Source: Mycteria americana
Lineage: Eukaryota > Chordata > Aves > Ciconiiformes > Ciconiidae
Direction of reading: 5' to 3'
Assembly (NCBI RefSeq): GCF_035582795.1
Contig: NC_134373.1
Location: 33,760,501 to 33,824,500 of the forward strand
DNA: 64,000 nucleotides
Shown here in pieces: positions 15,480-28,500 of the stretch (within the stretch, counting starts at the first letter, position 1; the number at the start of each line of letters is the position of its first letter). Both the position numbers and the translations under genes were made by a program. The notes under the pieces were generated by a model. The model was not told where the DNA came from and did not search any database. It saw only the letters and a program-made list of their open reading frames with translations.

Positions 15480-16240
15480 CATGTGTTAGACACTTATCAA
15501 TCTCTAATGTCTTGTCGATTTGTACTATTTAGAATATGATTAAAACCAGTGTCTGAGACCCAAATGAAGTATAATTGCTATGGATCCTCAATTCCCCACG
15601 GATCCGTAATCCTTTTTGACTATTCCTCCCCTCCCCTCCGACAAAACGGAGCTTAGACACAAAGCCCTCGGTTTAAATTTAAAAAAATTAAAATTGACAT
15701 GCAGCAGCATTAGCAGGAGCCAGGAGGAATTCTAAGGAGGTGCCTGGGCTCTGCTTTATCCTTTGCATTAAGAAGCAATTTGTACTTCTAACAAAGACCC
15801 AACTGTTCCCCCTTGGCAAAAGGGCAATGAAGATGCCTTGCAAGGGAATTGCTGTTCACAATACTTAAACAAATTTGAATCTTAGATTTTTAAATCTGTT
15901 TTCCCTGGTGGAGCCTGCTCCTCGCAATTCAAATGCAGGGCTGGCGGTGTGTGCCTGCCAAGGTGTCAGTAGCTAAGCGGATGATGGATTGATGAGGCAA
16001 TGGGAAGACACAGGCTCACAGTGGCGGTTTGCCCCGACAGTGATCTATGTATCTGCACATTATCAATGTCATGAGGAGGCTTGAACCACCCTCGCTAGAT
16101 GTCTCATTTTCCACTTATCTCTTATGTACTAATTATCAGGCTGGATTATTCCCCGGGATAGAAACAGAAAAAAATGCTCGTTGCCACTCCGCTGACAGTT
16201 TACACAATCGATAGAATGAACGTCTCCCTCAGCTGCTCGC
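15480..16240. other. Candidate conserved non-coding element block, about 2 kb downstream of C1QL2
   Basis: The block is AT-rich, free of recognisable repeats and dense in homeodomain-like and other ordered words (ACTAATTATCAGGCTGGATTATT, TTAAATTTAAAAAAATTAAAATTGAC, CTTTGCATTAAGAAGCAATTTGT). Such texture is typical of vertebrate developmental enhancers. Conservation itself cannot be tested here. Confidence 0.3.
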
Positions 16241-19200
16241 AGGCTTTTTTGTTTCCTCTCCTCATCTCGGGGACCTCCGAGATTGCCTCTGTGGGGGGTT
16301 GATGGCTCTCACCCAGCATCTGAGGCGGTGGTGCTTGGACAGGCTCCTCCATCCCAGTCATCGTGGTAGTGGCTCAGTGCGTGGGTTGGTTTTTTTCTGA
16401 AGTAGCACAGGGAAAAGCAATTGGGAGATGAAAAACTTTAGTGCTTGGTGGTGCAGCTGTCCAGAAAAGCAGAGGCAGCGTTGCGGATGGGGATGGCAGT
16501 CCCTGCGCTGCGGGTGGCTGTGGGCGAGAGCAGGGTCACGCGCAGCCCAGCAAGCAGCCTGCCGTGGGCTCCTAACCCTCTGGGCTTCGACCGAGTCCTC
16601 CTCCCCTTAGATGTGGTCTGGGGGTTCTGTATGTTTCATGGCACAAAGAGAAGGGGCTATTTGTAGTGGGGATACCCTGGTCCTCTGGTTTGGATCAGAG
16701 GAGGAGAATTAATGTGTACTCAGAGGCTGGCTTCAGCTTTCTCTGGGACTTCTCTCTTCCCAAATGATACTGGCATCTCGAACAACCATTAGCCAGTGTC
16801 TGCTCTGGAGGTCTGACCCCTCAGAAGTGTTATTTTACTTGATGAGTAAAGCAAATGCTTTTAAAAATTGTAAGGTGATCAGATGTGATGCGAATAGGGA
16901 AACCTCCCTGAAAGGAGTGGAAGCTCGGATTTTTAGACAAAGGGTACTTCTGTTTTATGCCCAGCTGCATGCTCAAGTTAAAATAATAATAAAAAAGTTA
17001 AGATAAAAAAATAGACAGGTGTTCACGCTCTCAAAGTAACTTAGATACTGCAGCAACAAATACCTGATCTTTGTGCTACTGATGTGAATCCTTGACCCTT
17101 GTATCGTGCCTGGGCAGCACTGGCTATGGAAGGGATCCCTGGAAAAGAGGGGAGCAGGGACACATCCAAGCACACAAAAGACCCTGGAAGGGGAAATGGG
17201 GATGCTGCTGAGAGCCCTGAGAGGGGTGCCAGCCACCCCTCATCTGCGGCCGTTCCCTGGAGAAAGGCGTTCAGGTTACTCTGCTCCCCCGCAAGCCAGT
17301 GGGCTCATGGCTGGGCACTTGTTTTCTTCTGTTTTGACCTTCGTTGGCTTGGGGAGCTCCTGGCAAGTCTCTAGGGAGATGGGTGAGGAAATCCTGCTCT
17401 GGCTTGAGTGAAGCAGGTTAGCTGCTGGGGCTAAGTTTTCGCCAGCCAGTGTACAGAAAGAGTTCTCTGAGGAACCTGTGCTGCAAGAGCAGCTGGGTGT
17501 CTGGTGTCCCGTGCAAAGTCTGGTGCCTCTGTATTTTCCAGGATCTGGGCTTCCAGATTTTCTCCTTGATGGTCACCCCCTTGCAGAGTAGGGCCTGGGC
17601 TGATGGGGCCACACTGGCCCGCAGCGGGGCAGGACAGCCCCACGTCTGGGTTCTCCTCTTCCCCTTTTGCTGTTAGAAAAGCAAAGTGCTGCTTTTTGTG
17701 CCTCATGGCTTTACACACGTGCATTGAACCACGCTTTGGTCTTGGGCTTACTGCTCTTGAAACTAACTCTGGGCATTTTTCTTGGTGATTTAATGCTTGC
17801 TTATCTCCTTGCTTGGCTCCTTCAGTGGCTTATGGTGCCTGGATGGGTTTAATCTGTGAACTCGGAGTAGGCAGGATGGGTTTGGTGGATGCTGAAGTGA
17901 TCTTTTTCTGTTTATGCCACAGACTAATTATATTAAAAGGGTCTGTGGAGGACAGAGGCAAAATGGCATATATGTCTATTTTAAATCTAATATGTTTGTG
18001 TTAAATACCTTTTTTTTGGTAACATGCCATTTTTTTTTTTTGCTTATTGTGATTGGACTGAACTCTGGGAAAAATTCCTGCTAAGATCCTGTGTCTTAGT
18101 ATTGTCTCTGGGATAAAGGAGCCTGTCAGAATAAAATAAAGACTAACTGAATGTTCACTGGCTTTGAGACTCCAAAGAGTTTGGTCCTTCTTACTGTGAA
18201 TGTCTGCATCGTGCAGAGGGTTGGAGGATTAATTTCAGAGGTAGACTGTTACCGTGTGGACACCCTGGCACTTACGGGTGAGAGCCTGCTCTCAGCTGGT
18301 TTCATGTCTAATGGCAGAAAGAGGTTCAGCCTGATTATAAGCTACGGCTAACCTGCAAATGGGGGCCCATTTCTCTAGACCAAGCCCGTGCCAGTTCAGA
18401 AGTTGATGCCTTGGTCACACAGCAGGTGCCACAGCAGAAGTGAGGGAGATGCTTCACTGTTTCTTGAGCCCACTGGCCCTCGAGTGAGCTTCGTGTTTGA
18501 AGGCTGCGTGGGGGATTAAAGCAGGGGGCTGAGCTCCTTCTGATTCCTCTTCATTTAGGACCGGGTTGTTACTGGCCTTAACGAAGAGGCCAGTAGAGGG
18601 CAATGCTGGCTCCCTGGAAACAGCCCGCGGACAGGGCATTACTTACCTCCTGGGTGGGCAAGAAGCTGAGGCTGCGGTGGGATTTGATGTCCTAGGCTTG
18701 AACATACATCGGAATTCCCCTTCTTTCCCCCCATGTTTCAGGCTGAAGCCCTGAGAGCTGGTGGTTTCAGGTCACAGCCTGAAAGGTGCCGAGCCCCTGC
18801 CGCATCCTGGCCCCTGCCGCAGAGTGCTCTGCGGGATCTTGCTCTCAAGGTTTTGCAGAGTGTAATTCTGAAGGAGCTGGGAGTTACGGCCCTGTTTCCT
18901 TGTAGAGAAAGCCATAAATGCCCATCTTCTTTGCGTTATTCCAATTATAAGATAACCTGAATTAACCATTACCCCATGTGGCACAGCTCTACATTCTAAT
19001 AAATGGGAGTAGATTTTCTTCACAGGGGGCTGATGGCATATCCCTCTCTCTGTTGTATTTGCTCCTGTTTTGGGTTTTTTTGGCATAAGCTAGGGTAGAA
19101 ACAGAAAAGGCCTGTTTGATCCCTGTGATCTGCTGCCCTGTTAATGCAGGATTGCTTCCTCCAGTGCACGGTGAGCACGGGGACATGGAGAGCATGGCTT

Positions 19201-21234
19201 GCCTGCAGCCTTTGGCTGCACTCCTCCCAGAGAGGGGACATTCACAAGACCCTGGCTCTTCTTTTTCCTTGCAGCTGCCAGATCATATCTAGAAAAACAA
19301 ACAAACAAAAATATCCAACCTCAGTCTTGAACACAGCTGAAATGTTTTCTTGGTGCCATTTCTCTTTGTCAATGAATTGCTTATTGCTTAAGCGTGGTGA
19401 TGTGATCCCCATCCCAAAGAGGAGAGATCTGCTGCTGAGGATGGGGGGAAAACATGCCCAGGAGAATACCTTGTTTGAAGATGTGAGCTATCCTCTGCAC
19501 AGGCTTTATGAACAATGATTCTTTGTCCAATCTTAGTTTTAAGACGCAATTTTGATGGTATGATAATGCAGAAAATGTTTTAACTCCTTGGAGAGGAAGC
19601 TGCTTTTCAGGTAGTGTCTTGCTCTTCCCTCATTATTGTAATGCTGTTCCTGAAACTTTGCGTCAGCTGTGCTGTGCTGCAGCATGTGAATGCATGAGGT
19701 GATGGAGATCAGATCCAGGTGGGTTTCTCTCAGTTTTGTTTTGGTATACAGTTGAATTCTTGACATTTGCTTCTCCTTCTCCTGGCACCTCATTTTTCAT
19801 GGAGCTGTCCTTCCTGGGAGCTGGGATCCCAAGGGCCAAAGTCTGCTTCCAGGTACACTGATCTAATCCTTCTCAAACTTAGTTTTTCTCAGCCACATCT
19901 CCACATCTGTGGAGTCAGAATCAATCCTTAAGTACACTACATGTAGGTACCCTTGGATCGCCAGTGTGGCAACTGGTTCCTATTATGCAGTGTGTTTTGG
20001 GGACATATTATAATGAATCTTGGCCCTTGTACCCTAAAGATGGAAATGGTCCAGCTCCATTTTGTGTCCTGCCCAGTAAGTGTCACTATATAAATACCTT
20101 TCAGGGAAGACACCATTGGCATCTGCAGAGAGGGTGGAGTAGCTCCTTTTGCCAGCATCTAACAACCTGCTTAGGAAAGAGAGGTGTCTCTGAAGCTCAG
20201 CTCCTCCAAGACCCTGCTGAGTGCATCGCTGCAGCTGAGAGAGCTTGGGTCATAAACTTCAGCATCCCCTCTCAAAAGGCAAAGCATCCTCGAGGAGTAA
20301 CACTGTGCTGCTATTTATCAATTTGCATGAGGATGAAGCTTGAACGTTACTAGAACTGAAACACTAATTAAGCCAATAAATTCCTTTGTCTTTTTGGGTG
20401 TGTTTGCAATTAATATGCAAAATCCCATTGATTCCAGCAACTCCATAATTCACTATGCATAGTGTTATTACTTATTGACGGCATACACTGTGAAGTCTCC
20501 AAAAGACACTGCTGTGCATAGTAAGAATACTGCTGTGATCCCAGTTAAACCATTACAGGCTGGGTGAGTCATGGTGCTGCATCAGGTTCTACCGAAGCCT
20601 TGGCTGTCAGTGGGGGGTAGGAAGACCACACAGAAACGTGTCTCTCTTGAGCACACGCTGTGTCTCAATGGCTGTTTGCACTTTATATTGCTTTCAGAAT
20701 TACAGTGGAAAAGAGGAAAGGTGTTCCAGCTGATCCTAAAAAAAGGCTCAAACTGATGCGAAGAGAAACTGATTGTAAAGGAAATATGTATTTGGATCAA
20801 AGCAAGGCAGGTCTTTAAAACAGTCTTAGCTTTAATTCACTTCTGAGTGGGCAATCTAAATAACCTTTCCTCAAACAAAGTTTGTTCAAAGCTATGAGAA
20901 GGGAGATGGGACAGGAAGGCTACTCAGAGATGTAATGTTTTCTCTCTTCCAGAGGAATGTTGTTTTGGCAACCTAAGACAGGACAAGAGTCCATGACTGC
21001 TGAACCCTGTGGTGACTCTGCCTAAAATTGCCTTTTGCAGCATCAAAATAAGTTCTGTTCAAGTCTTTTCCAACATCTTTCCCTAGGGTAGAAAATCAGG
21101 GGGACATTGTAAGGAATAATTGGCTCGTAGTCTCAAAATACTTCACTGAGAAGGCCATCTACATGAGATTTTGTTGCCTGTTTTTCCTCACATTTGGGCT
21201 CGTTAGCCTCCCCAGGTCTGTAACAGCTCTGCTC

Positions 21235-21320
21235 TCTAGTTGGAAGGGCTCAAGAAAAGGCATATGGCTGGTGGACTAGATGTTCTCTATGGGGTTGGTC
21301 TGATCCCCATCAAAGCTGGT
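21235..21320 (+). mobile_element. Possible CR1 3'-end scrap
   Basis: The words GGTGGACTAGATGTTCTCTA and GGGGTTGGTCTGATCCCC resemble the last 60-80 bases of CR1 elements (the '...GGACTAGATGATCT...' region). Nothing upstream continues the match, so the call is weak. Confidence 0.3.
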
Positions 21321-21633
21321 GGGCAGGTGCTCAGTGGCTTTAGCGGGGCAGGGTCAAGGTTAGGTTTAATCTTTGTTTGCGATTTTGTGGTGGTGGTCTT
21401 TTTTGTTACTCTTCTCAGTTCTCATGAAGTTATTCGATTTGGTCTTGGCGTAATCAATAAGCCTCTGTATTGATATGTACAGTCTTTGAAGCCTGTGGAG
21501 CAGAGCATGGGATGGATGTGCTTTTATTTCAGAGCAGCACAAATCAAATACATAGCTGTTGAATTAATTTCTGTGGTGTTGTCTGAGAACTGTAATTCAG
21601 ATTTCCTCTTCTGTTTCCCACTACCATCCTTCC

Positions 21634-21666
21634 AAAGAAAAAAAGAAAAAAGAAAAGAAAAAAAAA
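21634..21666 (+). repeat. A-rich (AAAAG)n-like tract
   Basis: This is an imperfect run of A interrupted by single G residues every 4-7 bases. No element boundary was seen on either side. Confidence 0.85.
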
Positions 21667-21772
21667 TCCAGGGAGGTAAAACTGAAGCAATTGTAGACTA
21701 GTGTGATCCCCATGTATGCAGAGGCTGTATGATGGTTTTAGAGAAAGGAAGATGAACAATATACAGGATGCT

Positions 21773-21818
21773 ATCTCTGATTTCAGACATTTAGCATCTC
21801 TGATTTCAGGCACAGTGA
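21773..21818 (+). repeat. 23-bp tandem duplication
   Basis: The word ATCTCTGATTTCAG occurs at 21773 and again at 21796, giving two partly diverged 23-bp units. Confidence 0.8.
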
Positions 21819-21872
21819 TGAAGCAGAATTCTTGATAGCTTGTCCAAGCTAATTTTCTTTTGAGTTAGTGCA

Positions 21873-21888
21873 CTACCTACCTACCTAC
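21873..21888 (+). repeat. (CTAC)4 microsatellite
   Basis: Four perfect CTAC units lie in otherwise unremarkable intergenic DNA. Confidence 0.9.
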
Positions 21889-22229
21889 AACTAACCACAA
21901 GCTGTCCTTTTTCTTTTCTGTTAGTGGACTAATAGGACTGCCAAGTTTTACTTCCTTAGATGGGTCTTGAATGGGAAGCAGTATTTTTCATGGAAGCAAG
22001 ATGCCTGGAGAATGAAGTTATGCCAGTTTGTAGCCACCGGAAACCTCTGTATTCCAGCAGACTTTAAACTGAAAAGTGGAGCTTGCTTCTCATACTAGAT
22101 TCCTCAAACTACTTTCTCCGAGCAATAGAAAAGCAAACTTGTCAGGTGGGCAGGGAGTCATTGCAATAGCTAAATTTTGAGGTATCTGTAAGTGTTTATC
22201 ACTTGATTCACTCCTGGAAATCTCCGAGT

Positions 22230-22320
22230 GAAATACAAGAGCCTGGATTGCTTAAGAAGGTCAAATGAGGTGAATATAACAGTCCCCTCTGGCCTGAAAA
22301 ATCCATGAACTGTGCTGTCA
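22230..22320 (+). mobile_element. Possible CR1 3'-end scrap
   Basis: The stretch around 22280-22310, including AGTCCCCTCTGGCCTGAAAA followed by ATCCATGAAC, resembles the terminal part of old CR1 copies. It is too short to be certain. Confidence 0.3.
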
Positions 22321-22914
22321 AATGGAAGTATGGACAATGGCAGAGCTGAGTTTTTAAAAATTTGTCTTAGCTGTCACAGACCGGTGGTGGGAGGGAGTGG
22401 AGTGGGAGGAATAAGGCTCATGGTTCACAGAGGGGTTTGGGGTAAGACTGAGCGGTTGTCCCTATCTGCAAACTGAGGCCAGTCACTGCCCTCGGACATT
22501 TTAAACTCACCGTGTTTGCAAGGCATGAATACAAGTCTTCTAGGGGCAGAGCGGCCTGGTGATTTCTCATGTGTTTCCCCATGGGCTTCTCTGTTGGTGG
22601 CAATTCCTTGGGCAGGCATCAGAGTCAGCACCAGGTAATGCAGAGAAAACTGCAGATTTAACAGATGTGAAGCTGTCTTCCTTTCTGTCTTTTATAGCTG
22701 ATAAATAAGAAAATGATCTGCAACTGTAGCAAATTACATTCAAAACAGCTGTGGGAATATTACAAGTATTGGTCATATGACTTAGATGATTCTCCTATAC
22801 AGTGATTTCAAAGCCCATTGGGTAACGTACCATGAGACCAGTTATGGATGATGCATTGCCAGAAGAATCAGTGTTGTGTGGGACGGTGCCAGAGCATGCC
22901 CTGTGCTCTGCTCT

Positions 22915-23790
22915 ATTCAGTGCCGTTGTTAGTGCTGGGACTGATTAAGTAGAAGACCTGCCTGTTAAATCTGCAGATGACATGAAGGCAGAGAAGAGGA
23001 TTAAATTCAAAATGACCTTGACAAAACAGAGGAAAAGGATGTAAAAAAAATAGGAGAGAATTCAAGAGATGCAAGTTTCCTCTACCTGGAGGCAGTCCAT
23101 GGCATGCACATGTGCCGGGAAGCCAGAGGAGCAGAGGGGATGGTTGGGAACTGTAGACAGGGAGCTGCTTCTCAGAGAGGATATGGAAGATCACTGACTA
23201 AATGTGAGGTGACTGTGTATGCTGTGGAAAAGGCCAGCGTACATATTGAGACGTGCACATATTGAGATGTACAAGCTGGAGCAGAGCCTCCAAGGGATGT
23301 GAAGTAATCCTGTTCTCCTGGGCTCTGGGAAGATCTCACCTGGAGCAGTCTCCACTCATGGGCACCATGCAACCAGAAAGCTGTGGGATGGCTGGGGATG
23401 GTCCAGGAGACAACCGTATTTCCAGTCTGGCAACCTGGGAAATGCAGCCTGAGAGGAAAGAGAGATGGATTGGGCTGCTCAGCCTGAGGAAGGGGGTGTA
23501 GGGGGCAAAAAGGGGCGGTCCTTAAGGGCAAGAGAAGAAGGGAAATGTGTTCTCTGTGCTCATTTTGGATAGGAAAGAGTTGAGGCCCTTGAGATGCAGT
23601 GGCAAGGTCAGACAGAAAGAGAAGCTTTTGGATGGTGAGGCGTGGGAGCAGGTTGCCTGGGAAGGCTGTGGGTCTCCAGTGCAGAAGGTCTCTAAGAGCG
23701 CATTTTAGACATCCATCAGATTTGGCTGTAGCATAGCGGAGGTGGGATGAGGAGCCAAGCCAGGTGACTCTTTAAGATCATATGCACTAT
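22915..23790 (+). mobile_element. Decayed CR1-type LINE fragment
   Basis: Landmarks in order are 'AAATCTGCAGATGACATGAAG' near 22969, 'GAAGTAATCCTGTTCTCCTGG' near 23303, 'GATCTCACCTGGAGCAG' near 23333, 'GGCTGCTCAGCCTGAGGAAG' near 23474, 'GCGTGGGAGCAGGTTGCCTGG' near 23641 and a 3' tail ending near a 'GACTCTTTAAGATCA' segment at 23767. This is the standard layout of the CR1 3' half. No intact frame remains. A short internal direct repeat (ACATATTGAGA with 1-2 changes after it) is present at about 23240-23270. Confidence 0.85.
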
Positions 23791-24019
23791 TGATTTTCCA
23801 TCACCCGTTCTTTCTCTGTGTATCTGCAGAGTTATATACATACCCATCTGCCTGCCTGCAGTCTAGCCCTCTCAAAATGAAGCTCGGTGCGTTTCTGTGT
23901 CCCAGGTGATGCTGTCACTGCACACCGGAGTGACTACATCTCTGTCAGACCCATTTTGGAAGGGACAGATTTTCCTGCTAGGGTCTTTCCAGCTTGCCTC
24001 TCCCCCCGGACAGGTTTTT

Positions 24020-24330
24020 TTTTTTTGCGGGCGATGTGTCGGGGATGGGGCTGGCCTTAAGGGTCGCTCCCCAAGAGAGGGCGTGCGACGGCCAGGAATG
24101 GCAGCGCTGCCGGGCTGGGCGGCCTGCGCAGGCACCGCGGGGCCGGGGCCGGGGGTGTTAGCCGGGGGTGTTAGCCGGCGATGGAGGGGTTGGAGGGCAG
24201 GGAGCGACCCCGCCGGTGCTCTGCTCTGCTCGGCTGCCTGCTTCGGTGTCACAGCAGGGACAAGGAGCAAATAGCATCCCTTACAGGCTCCGGGGTGCGG
24301 GGGTTTTGGGGTGAGGAGGAGATGGAGGTG
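24020..24330. promoter_or_regulatory. Orphan CpG-rich patch
   Basis: A GC-rich, CpG-dense block with a sharp left edge (a run of T at about 24007-24026 followed by GCGGGCGATGTGTCG) stands in ordinary intergenic DNA 10 kb downstream of C1QL2. It has no recognisable exon. Open frames on both strands here (for example 178 codons at 23872-24408, minus) look like by-products of GC richness. It may be a promoter of an unannotated RNA or an orphan CpG island acting as an enhancer. Confidence 0.4.
24148..24173 (+). repeat. 13-bp GC-rich tandem duplication
   Basis: Two exact copies of GCCGGGGGTGTTA lie in tandem inside the CpG-rich patch at 24.0-24.3 kb. Confidence 0.85.
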
Positions 24331-25379
24331 TGCGGGGTGGTGCTTGTGGAAGGGCTCTTGCCAGGAGTGAGCCCCTGGATCTAAGCCTTGGATCATCCCT
24401 GTTTTCACAGCTCCAGACTGCCGCAGCTCATGCTGCCCAGGGTCCCCCCAAGTCCTACTGAGTGACCGTGCAAAGGTGTTATCACCGCGCTGGATGCCCT
24501 GTTGGCATTACCTCTACAAATCTGTCTGAGCACATTATTTTTGCATCTACGGTAAGAAGATGGAAACCTGGACCTGCTGTTCAGGTTTCCAAAGACATCT
24601 AGCACTCGGATCCCTTTGAAGTTCATGGATATGAGAAACTTCTATACCTGTGAGCTCCAGGGGCCCTGCCTGTATGTGCCTGGTGCAGCAGAGCACGGCA
24701 CTGTGGGGCTGAGCCCGAGGGGGGCCGAACACTCGCTGCTTTCACCATAGTGCCCCCCGCAAAGTGAGGATGCCTCAGAACTTTTTACTGTGTTTTTCAT
24801 CTGTATAATCTGCAGGTTATCTGTTAAAAAACAACCAACATAACCCCGAGCCTTTTCCCCATGTAATTCACCATTAGTGGATGTGTGTGAGTGATGCAGA
24901 GGTTTATCTTGGAGCCCTGTCTCCCTGGATCCCTGTCACTTAATTTCCCTCTTCCTGTAGCCCCTTTGCCCCACACCTCTGCTTTTTTTTTGGGGGGGGC
25001 AGTTCTGAGGTCTCCTCTTCAAGTCCTAGTGCTCTTCCAGGTGTGCCAATTCTATGTGTGGAAAATACAGTGTTCATTGAAAGAAAAGCTTCTAAATATA
25101 AAAAGAAAGGGGAAAACACGGCATAGTTTGGGTACCCTGCTTATGGATTTTTTTGTTTTTCCCTCCTATCAGCTGAGATCACAAAAGGGAAAAATGATAA
25201 TTTCAAAAGATTCAAAAGAAAAAAAAATGCCACTGTAAAAATGTTCACGCTTTCAAGTCTCAGCTTGAGTTTGCTTTTACTTCATTCACAACAGTCTGGC
25301 TATCCTTGTTTCCATCCTGGGCCAGAGTTTCTATATTTAAGCCTCTGCAGGACACAGTTTACAGTGGCGGTGCTGACTC

Positions 25380-25590
25380 ACACTTCATTAAGAGTCACAA
25401 ACAGCGACTCCTGCGATGCATCAGCCACCGCCAGGACCCGCGCTCCTCGCAGCCGAACCGGGCAGAGCCCAGCGCCTTGCAGGGCTGAGCCCATCGGAGG
25501 AGGATGTAGGGCTATCAGCCACCGCTGGTTTGACATTCGGCCGAACCAGCGTCACCGGCTTCGCACGATGGGGCGGCGGTGGGATATGTG
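25380..25590. promoter_or_regulatory. Small CpG cluster with upstream TATA-like word
   Basis: Numerous CpGs occur from about 25400 to 25580. About 60-70 bp upstream lies CTATATTTAAG (near 25330), and a TGACTCAC AP-1-like word is near 25375. No coding exon is recognised. This could be a minor promoter or a conserved regulatory element. Confidence 0.3.
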
Positions 25591-28500
25591 GCAGTGACTG
25601 AAATGAGATCATTGGGAAGTGAAATCAGATTCAATTGCATTAGAAATTCATGTCAGATAAAGCTGGCAGAGGTACTGCAGAACTAGCAGACCATTGTTGG
25701 GCTCACTATACAGCTGGTTAATGTATTTATTACATATCTCTCCCAGATTGACTCTGGGCTTAAATTAAAAAAAACAGTTTCTTTTTCCTCTTCTTGGTTC
25801 CTCATCTGGTGGTTTTGTAATATTTGGCTCTTCCCCGGTGTTCGATTGGATTTGTGAACTTATTAGTGGTGTCAGTAAAGTGATCAACAGAAAGATGGAG
25901 TTAGGCTTGGCACAGGGAAATAGCATATCAGATTTTCCTACTTCTCCTGCACACCTCAGGTCTGGTGTCACTTGTGGTGACCAACAGCAGGCTGTGCTGA
26001 CGCGCTGGCAGCTAGTCCCTATGGCCCAATAGTAACGCTAATTAAAATTCGGCATTAGCTGTGTAGCTTGGATGATACTTCAAGGCTGATTGACTTGCAA
26101 TGTGCTGGCAGAGTACAGGTGTAAAGGCAGTCTCTGGTGGTGCCTGCCTTTTCTGCCTGCCGAAGGGTTCCTCCTCCAACCTCCCCTGGAAGCCTCTTGC
26201 TGGGTGTTGCCTCCTGCCCTGCTCCTGGCTGACAGGGACCGCTTTTAATTCAGCGATAACAGCATGCACTGCTGTAGAGCTATTCATAACTCACAGAGCT
26301 ATTTGGACTTCCCACCTCTATAACTGAAATAAAACATGATCCATATGTGTCTCTAGGTAGAAAAATCACCCTTTCTTTGTCTAGGTCACTCATCTCACCT
26401 CCTCCACCATATACTGTCTTTGTCCTCTGTGCTCTGGTGTCCATGAAAACGTGGCTGGAGTGGGGGTGCCCAGCTCACTGTCATCACCCTGACCACAGGC
26501 TTTCTGCTGTGTTCCCATGCTCCTTGGTCTCTGTCTCCATCCTGTGCCATTTGTCCTCTGCTCACACCAAGCAGGGATGATTTTGTGTTTGTTGCCTGCG
26601 TGGTGTGTGGGGGGGCCATGGCCAGGGTTAACAAACAGAAATTGTAGAAGTTACGGAGTTGGTCAGGGTTGCACTGCTAGCGTGTCTTGGAGAGCAGGGT
26701 TTGGGTCTCTGACTCTCACAACAAGGTGAGACCTCTGGGAGCCTCAGAGAGTGAGCGTGCCTTTGGGATACCTTCCCAAACCTGCTCCCAGCCTGCTGGG
26801 ACTTGGCTCAGACTTTCTGAGCCTGAGGTGGTGACTTTGTATTGTTTCATCCATGGGTTCATCTGCTTTCCAAACCACGTGTGGTGTTAGTGTCCACACC
26901 ATTGTCCTGCAGTGATGAGTTCCCCAGATTTGATATCTGCTGTGCACGGCAATTCCTCTTTCTCCATTCGAGCTGCTGCCCCATTGCCTCATTAGCTGCT
27001 CCCCTCTTCTGCATGGTGGGACACGTCTGCCTATCTCCGGGCTTTCCCAGCTTTCTTGTGCTCTCTCCCTTCAACTCCAGTGGAGAAGAGGGGGTCTATA
27101 AGCATGGACCCAGAGAGCAACACAAGTCACTTTGCTCTGTGTTCAGGGACCCCTCTGCTGCACCCGTGCTTTGGTGCAAGCAGCCGAGCCCTGCCTTTGC
27201 AAGTACTACAGCGCCTATAAAAAGAGCATGTCTGGAATAGAGAAGGCAAAGCATCTTCAGCCCCAAATAACCACACTGCAAATTTGCATTTCTTGGTGCA
27301 TTCTCGGCCGTCTGGGAGCGGCCACGGGGGTGTGATCTCCATGGAACGGTTTTATTTTAGCCTGTGCGGGAAGTGGGAGTTCCTGTGGCCAGAGGGTGAG
27401 GAGGTGAGGCTGTGCTTCGAACAGAGCAGGCAAAACCCTGGTAGAACGCCCATCTGCTTCAAAAGGGGTCCGTACGGTCTGTTGATTAAAATGATTTTAA
27501 TTCAAACCAACATTAGCCTCTTCTTCATTGTATGGAGCAGGGAGGGAGAGAAAAGACAAGGATTTGTCGCTGTTCTTCTAGCCTTGTGATTCTCAAATTT
27601 TGGTGCAGGATGGGGAAATATCTGCTAAAAGCAATCCTCAGGGTAAAGCTTTTTTTCAATATTCTCAAGAGGGTTTTGGGCAACTAAACCAAACCAGAAA
27701 AAAACCTCACCCCCATATTCAGTGCTTATACTTCATGGTGGGTATCTCTCAGGTGTAATTTCATCCTTGATGTCACCCCAAGATTAGAGGAATAACAAAC
27801 ACATCAAGATTGAGGTGAAACAGTGTGATCTGGAGAGATTAGAGCAGTGGGGTCTGTGACCTGCAAAAAAATGGAGTCTAAAGCAAATAATACGCTGTGT
27901 GTTAAGGAGAGCTGAAAGGAGCATGGATGGGGATGGGGAAGAAGGGTGCATCAAGCATTACCTGCTAATGCAGACACCCACCAGGCTTGCTCATGTAGTG
28001 GTTTGTGCACACACTGACTGGGCTTGATGGTTTCACCCCCAACTGCTGTTTCAGAGGAAATCTGCACGCTGCCTCTGCCGAAGCTTTGCGGACAAAAAGT
28101 TGGGGAGGGATGATGCATGGTCAGTGTGAGAGCGAAGACTGTTACATTACCTTCTACCTCTTGTACTGCCTACACCTGAATGTTAATTTTTGCTTTCTCT
28201 TCAAGGGAGGCTGCTAAATGTAAATTACCTCTCCACCACCAGAGAAGCTGGTAAGGTGATGGTAAAAAATATACAGAATAAATGATACTAAGCAATGCAT
28301 TTTCCTAGAGAGGGGGGGGGAGGCAGAGGGCACTGTAAATATCCTTTACGTACATCCCTATATAATCCCAGTGGTGCAGAGCAGGAAAGGGCACAGAACC
28401 TTGGGGTTCACCCAGGCACTTATATAAAATCAGATGCAGCAACAGCGGCAGTGTGTACTAGAGCTAAGCCATAATTAAACACCTCCAGGTAGTTTAAACG

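Larger units (their letters stand above)
16245..22910. other. Intergenic, no gene recognised
   Basis: Only frames of up to about 130 codons without known motifs are present. A short AT-rich segment at about 20370-20490 (GCAATTAATATGCAAAATCC and neighbours) may be regulatory. CR1 scraps and small tandem repeats listed separately lie at 21.2-22.3 kb. Confidence 0.5.

Noticed and set aside
23872..24408. 178-codon minus-strand frame over the orphan CpG patch
   Set aside because: Pro/Ala-rich composition from GC-rich DNA and no recognisable motif.
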